Assembly: GCA_002472405.1 (NCBI GenBank)
Contig: DKRV01000006.1
Span: forward strand, 50,074 to 114,073
DNA from: Clostridiales bacterium UBA7273
GTDB taxonomy: Bacteria; Bacillota; Clostridia; Oscillospirales; Oscillospiraceae
Length of the DNA stretch: 64,000 bases
Direction of reading: 5' to 3'
Shown here: positions 34,099-42,652 of the stretch, in pieces
How the letters are laid out: each line of letters begins with the position of its first letter
Numbering within the stretch: the first letter of the stretch is position 1
The notes under the pieces: generated by a model
Told to the model about the DNA's origin: nothing
Databases searched by the model: none
Seen by the model: the letters and a program-made list of their open reading frames with translations, nothing else
Translations under genes and position numbers: made by a program

Positions 34099-35211
34099 AT
34101 GCAGATAAAAGCATCCGTTCTTGAAGAGCAGAAATCCCAGATGAGGTTTCAGCTTCTTGATCTCATTGAACCTCGTGCCAAAGAGGTAAGGATAAAAATG
34201 GTCGGAAGCGGCGTGTGTCACACCGATATTGCTCACGCCAAAAACGAATTCAATATGAAGCTCAACACTCCCATAGTCCTCGGCCATGAGGGCGCCGGAA
34301 TAGTTGAGAGCATAGGCCCGGGCGTAACGAAGGTCGCGGAAGGTGACCATGTTATAATCTCAAACCCCTACTGCGGAGTGTGCGATGAGTGTATGCGCGG
34401 CGAGCCGTGGTACTGCGAACCCGGCACGGACGGCAGTTTGCATCTGAGCGGGCTGGACTATTACGGTACAACGCCATTCTCCCGCCGCGGGAAGCCTGTG
34501 CACACGCTCTTCCAGCAGTCATCTTTTGCGGAGATGATCGTCGTTCATGAGAACACGGTGACCAAGATCGATGATGATATAGACCTCAAATATGCAGGGC
34601 CGCTCAGCTGCGGACTTCGCACCGGTGCCGGCTATGTTTACAACCTCCTGAAGCCACGTCCTGCGGACTGGGTTTGCGTTACGGGAGTCGGCCCCGTAGG
34701 TTTGGGAGCTATGTGGATGGCGCGCGCAATGGGCGCAAAGACCATAGTTCTGGATATAAACCAGTCGCGCCTCGATATGGCCAAGGAGACCGGAGCCGAC
34801 GTGATCATAAACTCCGACGGCATGAGTGAAGGCGAAATGTATGCCGCCATAAGAGCGGCGGCCGACGGCAAGGGAACCCATTTTCTCGTCGAGACAACGG
34901 GAGTCGAGTCCGTTATCAAGGCTTCGATGCGGCAGATGCGCGGCGGCGGTCAGTGTGCCGAATGTGCGGTAGTCGGCAGCATATCCTTCGACAGCTATAC
35001 AAACGACTGCAATGATGCGCACACGATAACCTTCGGGCGCATGGGCAATGTTGCAAATGAGATAATAATCCCCGTCATGCTCGACCTTTACAGGCGCGGC
35101 ATGTTCCCGTTCGACAAGCTTATAACCTTTTATCCCTTCGAGCATCTCCAGCAGGCAATGGACGACAGCGAAACGGGAAGGGTTATAAAGCCCGTAGTTT
35201 TGTTCGATTGA
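34099..35211 (+). CDS. Zinc-dependent alcohol dehydrogenase (MDR family)
   Basis: A 370-aa medium-chain dehydrogenase. Catalytic zinc ligands are Cys in GSGVCHTD and the GHEGAGIVESIGPGV segment. The structural zinc loop is NPYCGVCDECMRGEPWYC. The nucleotide-binding motif is VTGVGPVGLGAMWMARAMGA. It resembles aryl/benzyl alcohol dehydrogenases in layout. It oxidises an alcohol or reduces the aldehyde with NAD(P). The ribosome site AAAGGAGAG is good. Transcription is predicted from the sigma-54 promoter at 34004, with the MFS transporter next downstream (49 bases after). Confidence 0.92.
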   Translation: MQIKASVLEEQKSQMRFQLLDLIEPRAKEVRIKMVGSGVCHTDIAHAKNEFNMKLNTPIVLGHEGAGIVESIGPGVTKVAEGDHVIISNPYCGVCDECMRGEPWYCEPGTDGSLHLSGLDYYGTTPFSRRGKPVHTLFQQSSFAEMIVVHENTVTKIDDDIDLKYAGPLSCGLRTGAGYVYNLLKPRPADWVCVTGVGPVGLGAMWMARAMGAKTIVLDINQSRLDMAKETGADVIINSDGMSEGEMYAAIRAAADGKGTHFLVETTGVESVIKASMRQMRGGGQCAECAVVGSISFDSYTNDCNDAHTITFGRMGNVANEIIIPVMLDLYRRGMFPFDKLITFYPFEHLQQAMDDSETGRVIKPVVLFD

Positions 35212-35259
35212 CCCCAAATATAAAGCTGTTCCGAAAAAATTTAAATTAGGAGAAGAAAA

Positions 35260-36564
35260 ATGAATTCTGAAACAAGCATTGTAAAGCTCAAAAAAGCACC
35301 TCCGTACCGATACCTGGTGTTCGTGATGTACCTGCTTGCGTACATCCTCCTGCACGCAGGTACGCAGTGCATCGCCTCTATGGGCACCCAGCTCATGGAC
35401 GCAACCGGCATAGGCGAGGCAAAGCTCTCGATCATGTCCACCTCCGCGACCATCGCACTGGCTATCACGTCCTTCCTCGTCGGCCCTCTGGCCATGAAGA
35501 TAGGCAACAAACGCGCAACCCTCGTCGGCCTCGGCCTTGAGATGTTCTCGGGCGTTCTGTACCTGCTCGGACCTACGAGCTTTGCATTTATCTGCCTTAT
35601 CCGCGTCATTCAGGGCATCGGTATCGGCGTTGTCCAGACCGTAAACATGACCGTTCAGGCTGTGTGGTGGCCCAAGCGCCAGCGCGCGTTTGCAAATGGC
35701 CTTCAGTCGATGTTCTTCGGAATAGCACTGTCCGGCGTTACCACCTATGTATTCTCCATGACCAACGCGGGCTTCCAGTGGTACCAGAGCGCCGGCCTCA
35801 TGATGCTCGTCGGCTGCGGCGTTGTATTCCTCCTCATCGCATTCCTGTACAAGGATCTTGAGACCAAGTACGGCGTTTCCATTATCGACGACGCTATCGA
35901 GAGCAGCGATACCGCAGAAGTTTCTTCCGAGAAGGAAGAGAAGGCAGCTGCAAAGGAGCTGTTCAAGCGCGCAGGTTCCTACAAGGAGATGTGGCGTAAT
36001 CCGGCATGCCGCTGGACGTTTGCACTCGGCATTTTCTACTGCTCTTCGTTCTGGGGATTTAATATGGTCTTCCCCCTGTTCCTATCCCGTATGGGCTTCA
36101 CGCTGGCTGAAAGCACCGCTATCCAGTCGCTCACATTCATAGCCCATATCTCGAGCCCGCTCGGCGGTGTCATCTCCGACCGCGTGTTCAAGGGCCGCCG
36201 CACAGACATCACCTGCATTGCACTCGGCGGCGCAGCTATCCTTTACGCGATATTCACCGGCGCAGTATCCACCGGCGCATCCATTCCCGTGCTTACTATC
36301 ATCTGCTTTGCGGCATACTTCATCATGTCCATGGCGGGCGGCGCAATGTGGCTCGTCCCGGTTGAGATCGTAAAGCCCCAGTTCAGCACTCAGATGATGG
36401 GCACCACCATCCTCTTTGCAAACCTTGTTGCAGCAGGCGTGCAGATCCTCGACGGCGTTCTCATGCAGAACGTAAGCCCCTACGCAGGCATGTTTGTCAC
36501 CATCTTCACCCTCGCGGCAGAAGCATTCTGCGCCATCATGATGCGCAAGAAGTACGCAGCATAA
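35260..36564 (+). CDS. Major facilitator superfamily transporter
   Basis: A 434-aa protein with twelve predicted membrane helices and the MFS loop motif in GPLAMKIGNKRATLVGLG after helix 2; the charged central loop (about residues 205-245, SEKEEKAAAKELFK) separates the two halves. Helix 2-3 and 8-9 loops look normal (GGVISDRVFKGRRTD). It probably imports the island's substrate or exports its product. It follows the zinc dehydrogenase and shares the same predicted sigma-54 transcript. The substrate is unknown. Confidence 0.9.
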   Translation: MNSETSIVKLKKAPPYRYLVFVMYLLAYILLHAGTQCIASMGTQLMDATGIGEAKLSIMSTSATIALAITSFLVGPLAMKIGNKRATLVGLGLEMFSGVLYLLGPTSFAFICLIRVIQGIGIGVVQTVNMTVQAVWWPKRQRAFANGLQSMFFGIALSGVTTYVFSMTNAGFQWYQSAGLMMLVGCGVVFLLIAFLYKDLETKYGVSIIDDAIESSDTAEVSSEKEEKAAAKELFKRAGSYKEMWRNPACRWTFALGIFYCSSFWGFNMVFPLFLSRMGFTLAESTAIQSLTFIAHISSPLGGVISDRVFKGRRTDITCIALGGAAILYAIFTGAVSTGASIPVLTIICFAAYFIMSMAGGAMWLVPVEIVKPQFSTQMMGTTILFANLVAAGVQILDGVLMQNVSPYAGMFVTIFTLAAEAFCAIMMRKKYAA

Positions 36565-36592
36565 TAAAACCGATATACATAAGCCCCGCCGG

Positions 36593-36611
36593 CCGCGCCC
36601 AGGAGGCGCGG
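36593..36611. other. GC-rich hairpin after the MFS gene
   Basis: CCGCGCC and GGCGCGG are separated by five bases. There is no T-run. It may attenuate read-through into the ABC transporter remnant. Confidence 0.45.
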
Positions 36612-36655
36612 TACGGAGGGAAACATAAGGAACAGCAACGTGGAAGGAGTAAACT

Positions 36656-36875
36656 ATGAGCCAGAAGTTTAAAAAGATCATAGCGATCGCTTTGGCAGCA
36701 GCATGTCTGTTCACCCTCGCTGCGTGCACAAACAATGGCGATAACGGAAATGAAGATAAAAAATTCAAGGTAGCATACATAATGCCCGGCCCTTCGGCCT
36801 ACTTCGCGCCGATGAACAAGGGCGCGGACAAGGCCGCCGAGGACTACGGCATCGAGCTCGTGCATACTGCGGCAG
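36656..36875 (+). pseudogene. Sugar ABC transporter substrate-binding lipoprotein, 5' fragment
   Basis: The frame opens normally after GGAAGGAGTAA with a lipoprotein signal (KIIAIALAAACLFTLAAC) and the beginning of a type I periplasmic-binding domain (KFKVAYIMPGPSAYFAPMNKGADKAAEDYGIELV). After about 72 codons it passes into the middle of a permease gene in the wrong frame and stops at 36937. Roughly 250 or more residues of the binding protein are missing, together with any ATPase gene in between. Confidence 0.85.
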
Positions 36876-37691
36876 TATTCTGTTATCGGCATACTGTCTG
36901 TCGGTATGACGCTCGTCATCATCTCGGGAAACTTTGATATCTCGGTCGGCTACATATGCGGCTTCTGCGGAGCGCTGCTTATCAAGCTCAACGGTGAATA
37001 CGGGGTGCCGCTGCTCCCCGCCGTGATCATCGTGCTGCTTGTCGGAGCGATGATCGGCAGCCTTAACGGCGTGTTCGTTGCGCGTGTGGGTATACCGTCA
37101 ATGATAGCGACGCTCGGCATGGGTGAGGCGGTAAACGGTGTATTCCTGCTGATAACCGGCGGCTATTCGCTGTCGATAGCAAACGATATTCTGCGTGCGA
37201 TCGGCAAGGGAAGCGTGATTGGAGTTCCTACGATAACGGTCATATTCCTGTTCACGGTGCTTCTGTTCCAGTTTATCCTGAAGAAGACCCGCTACGGCCG
37301 CAGCACATATGCAGTCGGCGGAAATATAGACGCAGCCCGACTTTCCGGCATAAAGACAAAGCAGATAACCGTTTCGGCTTTCGCGATATGCGGGCTGCTT
37401 GCGGCGCTCTCCGGCATCGTGCTCACGGCGCGCGTTATGAATATAGGCCCCGCATCCGGCAGCGGCTACGAGCTTGACGCAATTGCGGCTGTTGTTATCG
37501 GCGGAACACGAGTTTCCGGCGGCGAGGGAAATGTTCTGCGAACCGTTATGGGCGTTTTGTTCGTCGGCGTAATGTCCAACGCTTTGAATCTGTTGGGCGT
37601 GAATGACTATTATCAGTACATAGTCAAGGGCGCGATAATCCTATTCGCAGTCGGTGCGGACTGCTATAACCGAATGAAGCAGCAGCGGTAA
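36876..37691 (+). pseudogene. RbsC/branched-chain type sugar ABC permease, 3' fragment
   Basis: Reading from about 36876 gives YSVIGILSVGMTLVIISGNFDISVG and continues through the conserved GxLNGxxVAxxxIPSxIATLG segment to the stop, about 270 residues with six or more helices. This is the C-terminal four-fifths of a ribose/galactoside-type permease. The N-terminal helices were lost in the same deletion that truncated the binding protein. ATG 36906 is in frame but has no good ribosome site. Confidence 0.85.
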
Positions 37692-37734
37692 TATGTGATG
37701 TGAAAAAACAAGTGACATACGCGGAGGTTTAAAT

Positions 37735-38079
37735 ATGGACACTGTGATAATATTCGGAAACGATGCATGCGGTGTCGAACGGCTCGCGCAGGAGATAAAC
37801 GATACCGCGCGGGCAAAAGCCGAGGTGCTCGCGTACGAAGAAGTGTGCTCGCGCAAAGAAAGCGCGGCCGGAACCGTTGCCGTTATAGACGGCGGAAAGG
37901 AACTCGGTGCAATAGCGGATGCGCTGAAATATGCAGACTGCATCTGCGTTGCTGCCGGCGTAGAGCTTCGCAATGCGTTTGACCTTGTCAATACGCTTAG
38001 AGAGGCTGCCCCCGGAGCTCAGCTCATCATGCCGCTCGACGGCAGGATTGACTGCGGGAAGGTGCTGAAAGCACTGTGA
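37735..38079 (+). CDS. Unrecognised small protein after the ABC remnant
   Basis: A 114-aa soluble protein starting at ATG 37735 after CGGAGGTT. It looks like an alpha/beta fold (MDTVIIFGND, VAVIDGG, CICVAAGVE, QLIMPLDG form alternating hydrophobic strands), similar in pattern to a receiver or Rossmann half-domain, but I recognise no family. A strong terminator follows. It may once have belonged to the sugar transporter operon. Confidence 0.7.
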   Translation: MDTVIIFGNDACGVERLAQEINDTARAKAEVLAYEEVCSRKESAAGTVAVIDGGKELGAIADALKYADCICVAAGVELRNAFDLVNTLREAAPGAQLIMPLDGRIDCGKVLKAL

Positions 38080-38093
38080 AAAAGTACGGCATG

Positions 38094-38128
38094 AAAAACC
38101 CGTGAACGCTCAGCGTTCACGGGTTTTT
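38094..38128. terminator. Terminator between convergent genes at 38.1 kb
   Basis: A 16-bp perfect stem (AAAAACCCGTGAACGC with GCGTTCACGGGTTTTT) and a 3-nt loop. The A- and T-rich ends serve both strands. Confidence 0.92.
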
Positions 38129-38148
38129 CAATACTTTAAATACCTTAA

Positions 38149-39633
38149 TTATTTTTCGTCGGCTGTTACAAAGCGCCGCATTCTTGTTATATTGTATTTT
38201 TGAAGCTTTCGCGACATCGTAGAAGGATCGATACCAAGATAGCTTGCAGCCTGTTTGGCCGTTTCAAAGGTGTTCAGTGCCGAGGTGAGTATCTCTTTTT
38301 CACAGCTGGCAAGGTATTTGTCAAGCGAAAAGCTGCCGTCATCTCCGTGCAGATTTGAAAACTTGGCCAGTCTGTCGGATACGGGATAAGCTCTGAATTT
38401 TGCTGCGGGCTCGGATGAGAGGTTCACGGTTTTTATCTCGCGCACAGAGATATCGCTCGTGCATACTATACGCTCAATGAGATTTTTGAGCTGTCTGACA
38501 TTGCCCGGCCACGAATAGTCCTCCAGCTGCTTGTACACCGCTTCGGAAAAACTGCGGTTGAGGTTATACCTCCAGCAGTATTTCTGCAAAAAGTAGTCCG
38601 CCAGCGGGCGGATATCCTCGCGGCGTTCACGCAGTGGAGGTATCGTAACGGACACGACATTTATGCGGTAGTACAGATCGGCCCTAAACTTGCGCTCGGA
38701 AACAAGCGAATGTATATCCGCGTTTGTCGCAACGATAAGACGGAAGTCGACGTCAATGCTGTCGGTCGAGCCGATCTTCTGTATTTGCTTCGTTTCAATG
38801 AGCCTGAGCAGCTTGCCCTGCTGCTCAAGGGGCAGGGAATCGATCTCGTCCAAAAACAAAGATGATTTGTCCGCGCACTCGACGAGGCCGGGCTTACCGT
38901 CGGATTTTGCGCCGGTGAATGAGCCTTTCGTATATCCGAACAGTTCCGACTCGAACAGCGAATCCGGGATCGAGGCACAGTTTATCGACACCATGCTCTT
39001 CTTACAGCGATTGCTCTTGCGGTGCAGATATTTTGCGAGCACCTCCTTGCCCGTGCCGGTTTCGCCCTGAATGAGCACTGTGGCAGGGGTATCTGCAATG
39101 TTGTCAAGCTGGTGTATTATCTCCTCCATTTTGGGGCTGCGGTAAATGAGTTCGGCTGCATCCGGGCCGCCGCTCGTGCGCAGCTTCATTGGATTATGCG
39201 AGGAGCGGGCATTGTAATTGATCAGCTTGGACTGGATCTTGCTGTACTCCGCGTCAAGCTGCTCCTGCGATCTCGTGCGGCCGACAACATATGCGACTTT
39301 GCCGTCGGCATCGAGAATCGGATATTGCTCTATATAGTACATGCGCGTTTTGCCGTTAGTATCTATTATCTGGCACCAGTCGGCGGTTTTGACGTTCTGG
39401 CTGACCGTTTTTTGATAAAGCAGGTCGTTGTCGGTGCGGTTTAGCTGCTCGGACCTTAACAGCTTGGGTATCTGCGCATATATCATCTCATACATGCTGC
39501 GGCTGGGGCAGCAGAATACGTCGAGTATTGCGTTGTTATAGCACAGCGTGTTGCCGTGCGTGTCAAGAATATACATTGCGTCGGGTATATTTTCGAATAT
39601 TATCTGTATGAGAACGGACTTGTCTTCGGACAT
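38149..39633 (-). CDS. Sigma-54-dependent transcriptional activator (PAS, AAA+, Fis-type HTH)
   Basis: A 494-aa enhancer-binding protein. The N-terminal about 125 residues are a PAS-like sensor (IFENIPDAMYILDTHGNTLCYNNAILDVF). The AAA+ domain has Walker A GETGTGKE (about 190), the sigma-54 contact loop as GSFTGA (about 237, a usual GAFTGA variant), FLDEIDSL and ATNADIHSL. The C-terminus is a Fis-like helix-turn-helix (AKQAASYLGIDPSTMSRKLQKY). ATG 39633 follows GAGGTGA. No receiver domain, so it likely responds to a small ligand or redox state sensed by the PAS region. It is the natural regulator of the -24/-12 promoters at 33.8 and 34.0 kb. Confidence 0.93.
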   Translation of the reverse strand: MSEDKSVLIQIIFENIPDAMYILDTHGNTLCYNNAILDVFCCPSRSMYEMIYAQIPKLLRSEQLNRTDNDLLYQKTVSQNVKTADWCQIIDTNGKTRMYYIEQYPILDADGKVAYVVGRTRSQEQLDAEYSKIQSKLINYNARSSHNPMKLRTSGGPDAAELIYRSPKMEEIIHQLDNIADTPATVLIQGETGTGKEVLAKYLHRKSNRCKKSMVSINCASIPDSLFESELFGYTKGSFTGAKSDGKPGLVECADKSSLFLDEIDSLPLEQQGKLLRLIETKQIQKIGSTDSIDVDFRLIVATNADIHSLVSERKFRADLYYRINVVSVTIPPLRERREDIRPLADYFLQKYCWRYNLNRSFSEAVYKQLEDYSWPGNVRQLKNLIERIVCTSDISVREIKTVNLSSEPAAKFRAYPVSDRLAKFSNLHGDDGSFSLDKYLASCEKEILTSALNTFETAKQAASYLGIDPSTMSRKLQKYNITRMRRFVTADEK

Positions 39634-39751
39634 TCGCGGGTCACCTCGTTTTCGTTTCCATTTTAACATAAACGAAGCGGAATTGAAATAGAAAAAAACA
39701 CTTCTGCCACGAAAAAACACTGGGAATTCATGGCTTTCAGACGCGGCGTAT

Positions 39752-39788
39752 AATGATAAAGGCTCCCCACAGGGGAGCCTTTATCATT
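39752..39788. terminator. 17-bp inverted repeat between two minus-strand genes
   Basis: AATGATAAAGGCTCCCC, loop ACA, then its reverse complement. It overlaps the stop of the XRE/zinc-ribbon remnant and lies upstream of the activator gene. Confidence 0.75.
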
Positions 39789-40110
39789 TGCCGTGCCAGT
39801 GTCCGAGTTTCGGAAGCTGAGCTTCAAAATAAGCCCTTGCCTGCTCGGGCGGCCACTGCTCGTTTGACATGTGGCCGACGAGAAAATCTGTGAGCTGCTC
39901 TATGCTTGTGTAGACGAAGCTCCCGTCCGAGTAGCACCACTTGCAGTATTCCTCGTTGAACCCGCCGTCGGGCTCGCGGCTTATGGTAGAGTTATCGTCC
40001 AGCGGCATACCACAGCACTGGCATATGAGCTTACGCGGCGAGCCGAGCAGCGTATTTATCGAAACATCAAACAGCGTGGATAACAGCTTCAGCGTTTCCG
40101 TATACGCAGC
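39784..40110 (-). pseudogene. XRE regulator with zinc-ribbon tail, 3' fragment
   Basis: From about 40110 the minus strand reads TETLKLLSTLFDVSINTLLG, the last helix of an XRE-type DNA-binding domain, followed by a zinc-ribbon (ICQCCGMPL and EEYCKWCYSDG) and a helical tail known from clostridial XRE-zinc-ribbon proteins. The DNA-recognition part is missing and the preceding codons come from a MATE gene in another frame. Without a start it is unlikely to be expressed on its own. Confidence 0.8.
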
Positions 40111-40760
40111 AGGAAGCCGATGAAATACAGTATGGCAATGACATTGGACAGCATTGTCGCAATGACCGCACCGGCGATATTCAGCCGGAACACGAAAATG
40201 AACAGTGGGTTGAGGGCGATGTTCAGTATGCCGCCCAGCGCCACGCCGAACCCTGCCTGCTTGGAATATCCTTCCGAACGGATCAGGTGCGCAAACTCTG
40301 CATTCATCACCGGGGGAACGGCACCAACCCCAATCGTCCAGAAAACATACTGCCGGAGATAGTCCCAAGTCTCGGCTTTCGCACCCAGAACGGGGAACAG
40401 AACCGGCTCCAGCAGCAAAATGGCGATGCCATATAGAAATGCCACCGCAATGCCCGTCCAGATGCAGAATGCAGTGGTATGGCGTGCTTTTTCTTTATCC
40501 TCCGAGCCGAGGCAGCGAGAAATCAGGCTGGAGCCGCCCAATCCAAAGAGGTTTGTAAACGCTGTCAGAAACATGAAGCAGGGCGTGGCGAGGGTTGCCG
40601 CAGCCACCTGCAAGGGGTCATTGAGCTGCCCGATGAAAAAGGTGTCCGCCATGTTGTACACCACGGTGATAAGTTGGCTGATAACCGTAGGAATGGCAAG
40701 AGTCAGAACGGCTTTCCGGACCGGAACATCGGAAAAAAGCGAGGATCTATCACCGGCCAT
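40100..40760 (-). pseudogene. MATE-family efflux pump, 5' half
   Basis: The first about 218 residues of a multidrug and toxin extrusion transporter: VRKAVLTLAIPTVISQLITVVYNMADTFFIGQLND and the following six helices, ending near LSNVIAILYFIGFLLRIRKR before a stop. The usual length is about 450 residues, so the C-terminal half is gone, and the deletion joins it to the XRE remnant. Its ATG (40760) overlaps the end of the TetR gene. The pump is surely inactive. Confidence 0.88.
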
Positions 40761-41334
40761 TGGATTCGCCTTCTTCTTTGTGCAGTCCGTCGATCATACA
40801 TCGGACGGCAATCTGATAGCTCTCCTCCACGGAAACCGGGTAGTGGGAGAAGTAGCCTGCCTGTTCCTCGGAGACAAAGCCGTGCATCAGCCCTCGCAAA
40901 ACCAGTTGCCAGTGCATTTTCTGCTCCTCCGACAGCCGGTAATCTGCGAGGACTCGTATGAACGGCTCAGCGGTCATGGCGGCGGCCTCCTTCAAAACCG
41001 CATCGTTGCCGGTGGGCATCTGCATGATGATTTTATAAAGCTCTGCGTGCTCTGACGCAAAACGGCGGTAGCTTTCCGCCAGCGCTGTGACGGCAGCGTC
41101 ACCGTGCTGCTCGCCAATGGCGCTCAGCAAACAGTCCCACTGATCCCGTAGCGCCGACAGACCGACCTCGGTGAACAGCGCCTCCATACTCTCGATGTGC
41201 GCGTATAGCGACGCTGTTTTGACATTCAGCATTTCCGCCAGCTTTCGCATGGAGAACGCCGGGAAGCCCTCCTGCTCCATCAGCGCCTTTGTCGCATCGA
41301 CGATGATTTTTTGATTCAGTCCCTTGTGAAACAT
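40750..41334 (-). CDS. TetR-family transcriptional repressor
   Basis: A 194-aa TetR protein: an N-terminal helix-turn-helix (IIVDATKALMEQEGFPAFSMRKLAEMLNVKTASLYAHIESMEALF) and a C-terminal ligand-binding helical domain with TetR_C_33/WHG-like sequence (WQLVLRGLMHGFVSEEQAGYF). ATG 41334 is preferred to the upstream in-frame ATG because GAGGCGACTGG precedes it and the extra codons overlap the promoter. It overlaps the MATE gene start and would have repressed it. Operators are visible upstream. Confidence 0.92.
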   Translation of the reverse strand: MFHKGLNQKIIVDATKALMEQEGFPAFSMRKLAEMLNVKTASLYAHIESMEALFTEVGLSALRDQWDCLLSAIGEQHGDAAVTALAESYRRFASEHAELYKIIMQMPTGNDAVLKEAAAMTAEPFIRVLADYRLSEEQKMHWQLVLRGLMHGFVSEEQAGYFSHYPVSVEESYQIAVRCMIDGLHKEEGESNGR

Positions 41335-41349
41335 CCAGTCGCCTCTAAT

Positions 41350-41396
41350 CCTAATGACGTTAGGATTATTATATACTAATGTCGTTAGGGTGTCAA
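41350..41396 (-). promoter_or_regulatory. Consensus promoter with two TetR operators
   Basis: On the minus strand TTGACA (41391-41396), a 17-bp spacer and TATAAT (41368-41373). One palindrome CTAATGTCGTTAG (41376-41388) fills the spacer, and CCTAATGACGTTAGG (41350-41364) lies just downstream of the -10. This is the classical layout for TetR autorepression. Confidence 0.88.
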
Positions 41397-41454
41397 CAGG
41401 GTATGCGTCTGATTCTTCCATGCCTCACTTATGGCATTTCGTCTTCAAAAAAGC

Positions 41455-41483
41455 TTGACATTTGCCGCGCAAATTGATACAAT
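41455..41483 (+). promoter_or_regulatory. Sigma-A promoter of a short structured RNA or leader
   Basis: TTGACA (41455-41460), a 17-bp spacer and TACAAT (41478-41483). Confidence 0.8.
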
Positions 41484-41489
41484 ATCTAA

Positions 41490-41576
41490 ACTTGCTCGGA
41501 GGGCAAATCATTCGTTGGAAATGATGGGCTGGATAAGGCAACAGGCTGAGATGCCTGTACTTATCCAGCCCTTTTT
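41490..41576 (+). ncRNA. Short structured transcript ending in a terminator
   Basis: From the expected start near 41490 there is a small stem (ATCATT/AATGAT, 41508-41526), then a large terminator: GGGCTGGATAAG (41526-41537) pairs with CTTATCCAGCCC (41560-41571) around an inner ACAGGC/GCCTGT stem, followed by TTTTT. It is either a small RNA of about 85 nt or a riboswitch/attenuator leader for the lost genes downstream. I could not match it to a known class. The stretch 41577-41714 holds no supportable gene. Confidence 0.55.
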
Positions 41577-41714
41577 GCATGTTGAGTATCGCACCAATTT
41601 CATATGCGGTCATCGGAGGATCTGCAGCCGCAGCTGCAAGGTCGGGGAAGATGTCGGGTGCGCTCGGTTATGAAAATAGCCGGGCGCATATTTTATTTTA
41701 AGGAGGATTTCGGT

Positions 41715-42000
41715 ATGAAAATCATTACCATCAGCCGGGAGTTCGGCAGCGGAGGACGGAGCTGGGCAAGCGTCTGGCGGATGCTCTGCACGTGCCGTGC
41801 TACGACCACGAGATCATTGAAATGGTGGCGCAGAAGTCCGGTCTGGACAAGGACTATGTGGCGCACGTTTCCGAAAAAGATATTCGTGTGTTCTATCCGG
41901 CCACTATTGCGCATCGTCTGATTGCACCGCACCCGGTGATGCAGCAGCCGGTTTCTGTAGCCGTGGCGGAGCATGAGTTGCTGAAAAAGCTGGCCGCTGC
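41715..42000 (+). pseudogene. Cytidylate-kinase-like gene remnant
   Basis: ATG 41715 follows AAGGAGGATTTCGGT and opens MKIITISREFGSGGR, the P-loop of cytidylate-kinase-like proteins. One G is missing after about 41757; in the shifted frame the protein continues ELGKRLADALHVPCYDHEIIEMVAQKSGLDKDY... to HELLKKLAAA near 42000, where unrelated sequence begins. Thus it has both a frameshift and loss of the C-terminal half. Confidence 0.8.
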
Positions 42001-42001
42001 C

Positions 42002-42055
42002 GTGAACCGCATTGCATCGAACATCAATCAGATTTGTCGCCGCATCAACGGCACA
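42002..42055 (+). pseudogene. MobC (relaxosome) fragment
   Basis: Eighteen codons (VNRIASNINQICRRINGT) match the conserved C-terminal motif of plasmid-mobilisation MobC proteins. The fragment joins the kinase remnant on the left to a DnaC-like remnant on the right, pointing to a collapsed conjugative or mobilisable element. Confidence 0.6.
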
Positions 42056-42061
42056 GAAACA

Positions 42062-42567
42062 ACGTGGCGATGCTCCGCAGCGAGGCGTTCCGCGATGTGC
42101 CCACCGCGCTCTGGCGGTTTGACACCGCGGCTGCCATGACTCCTCAGCTTGTAAAGGCAAAGCAGTACGCCGAGAACTGGGACGGCTTCCGGCAGAATGG
42201 TATCGGGCTGCTCCTGTTTGGGGATGTTGGCACGGGAAAAACCTTTGCCGCGAGCTGCATTGCCAACGCTATCATCGACAGGGAATCTCCGCCATCATGG
42301 TCAGCATGTCCGACGCGGTGAACCGAATGCAGGGTAATTTCGGCATGGACCGGGATGCATATCTGGAAATCCCTTACGCGCCCGGAGCTGCTGATTCTGG
42401 ATGGCCTGGGCGCAGAACGGGACACCAGCTTCGGCAGGGAGAGGGTATTCGATGTTGTCAATCGTCGGCTGCTATTCGGCGAACCCATGATCGTTACCAC
42501 CAACATGCCGCTGAGCACCATACATCAGCCAGAAGCTGGTCATTTGAGCAACATTGCAAAATTATAA
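42062..42567 (+). pseudogene. DnaC/IstB-like ATPase remnant with frameshifts
   Basis: Three frames together encode a DnaC-like helicase-loader ATPase: AFRDVPTALWRFDTAAAMTPQ...LLLFGDVGTGKTFAASCIANAIIDR (Walker A), then after a shift near 42283 SAIMVSMSDAVNRMQGNFGMDRDAYLE, then after a shift near 42360-42380 RPELLILDGLGAERDTSFGRERVFDVVNRRLLFGEPMIVTTNMPLSTIHQ. At least two frameshifts make it non-coding. Such ATPases are typical cargo of Clostridia integrative elements. Confidence 0.85.
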
Positions 42568-42652
42568 AATACCGCTTGAGAGAAAGCTGCCTATCTGCTA
42601 TAATTATCATGTTGTATTGAGCTCTTTTCTCTCCATGGGAAAGGAGCTCGAA

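Noticed and set aside
41490..41576. TPP riboswitch suggested by a CTGAGATG segment
   Set aside because: The second conserved thi-box region and the three-way junction are absent; the segment forms the loop of the terminator.
41579..41701. 40-codon ORF (MLSIAPISYAVIGGSAAAAARSGK...)
   Set aside because: There is no ribosome site, it begins in the T-run of a terminator, and no family is recognisable.
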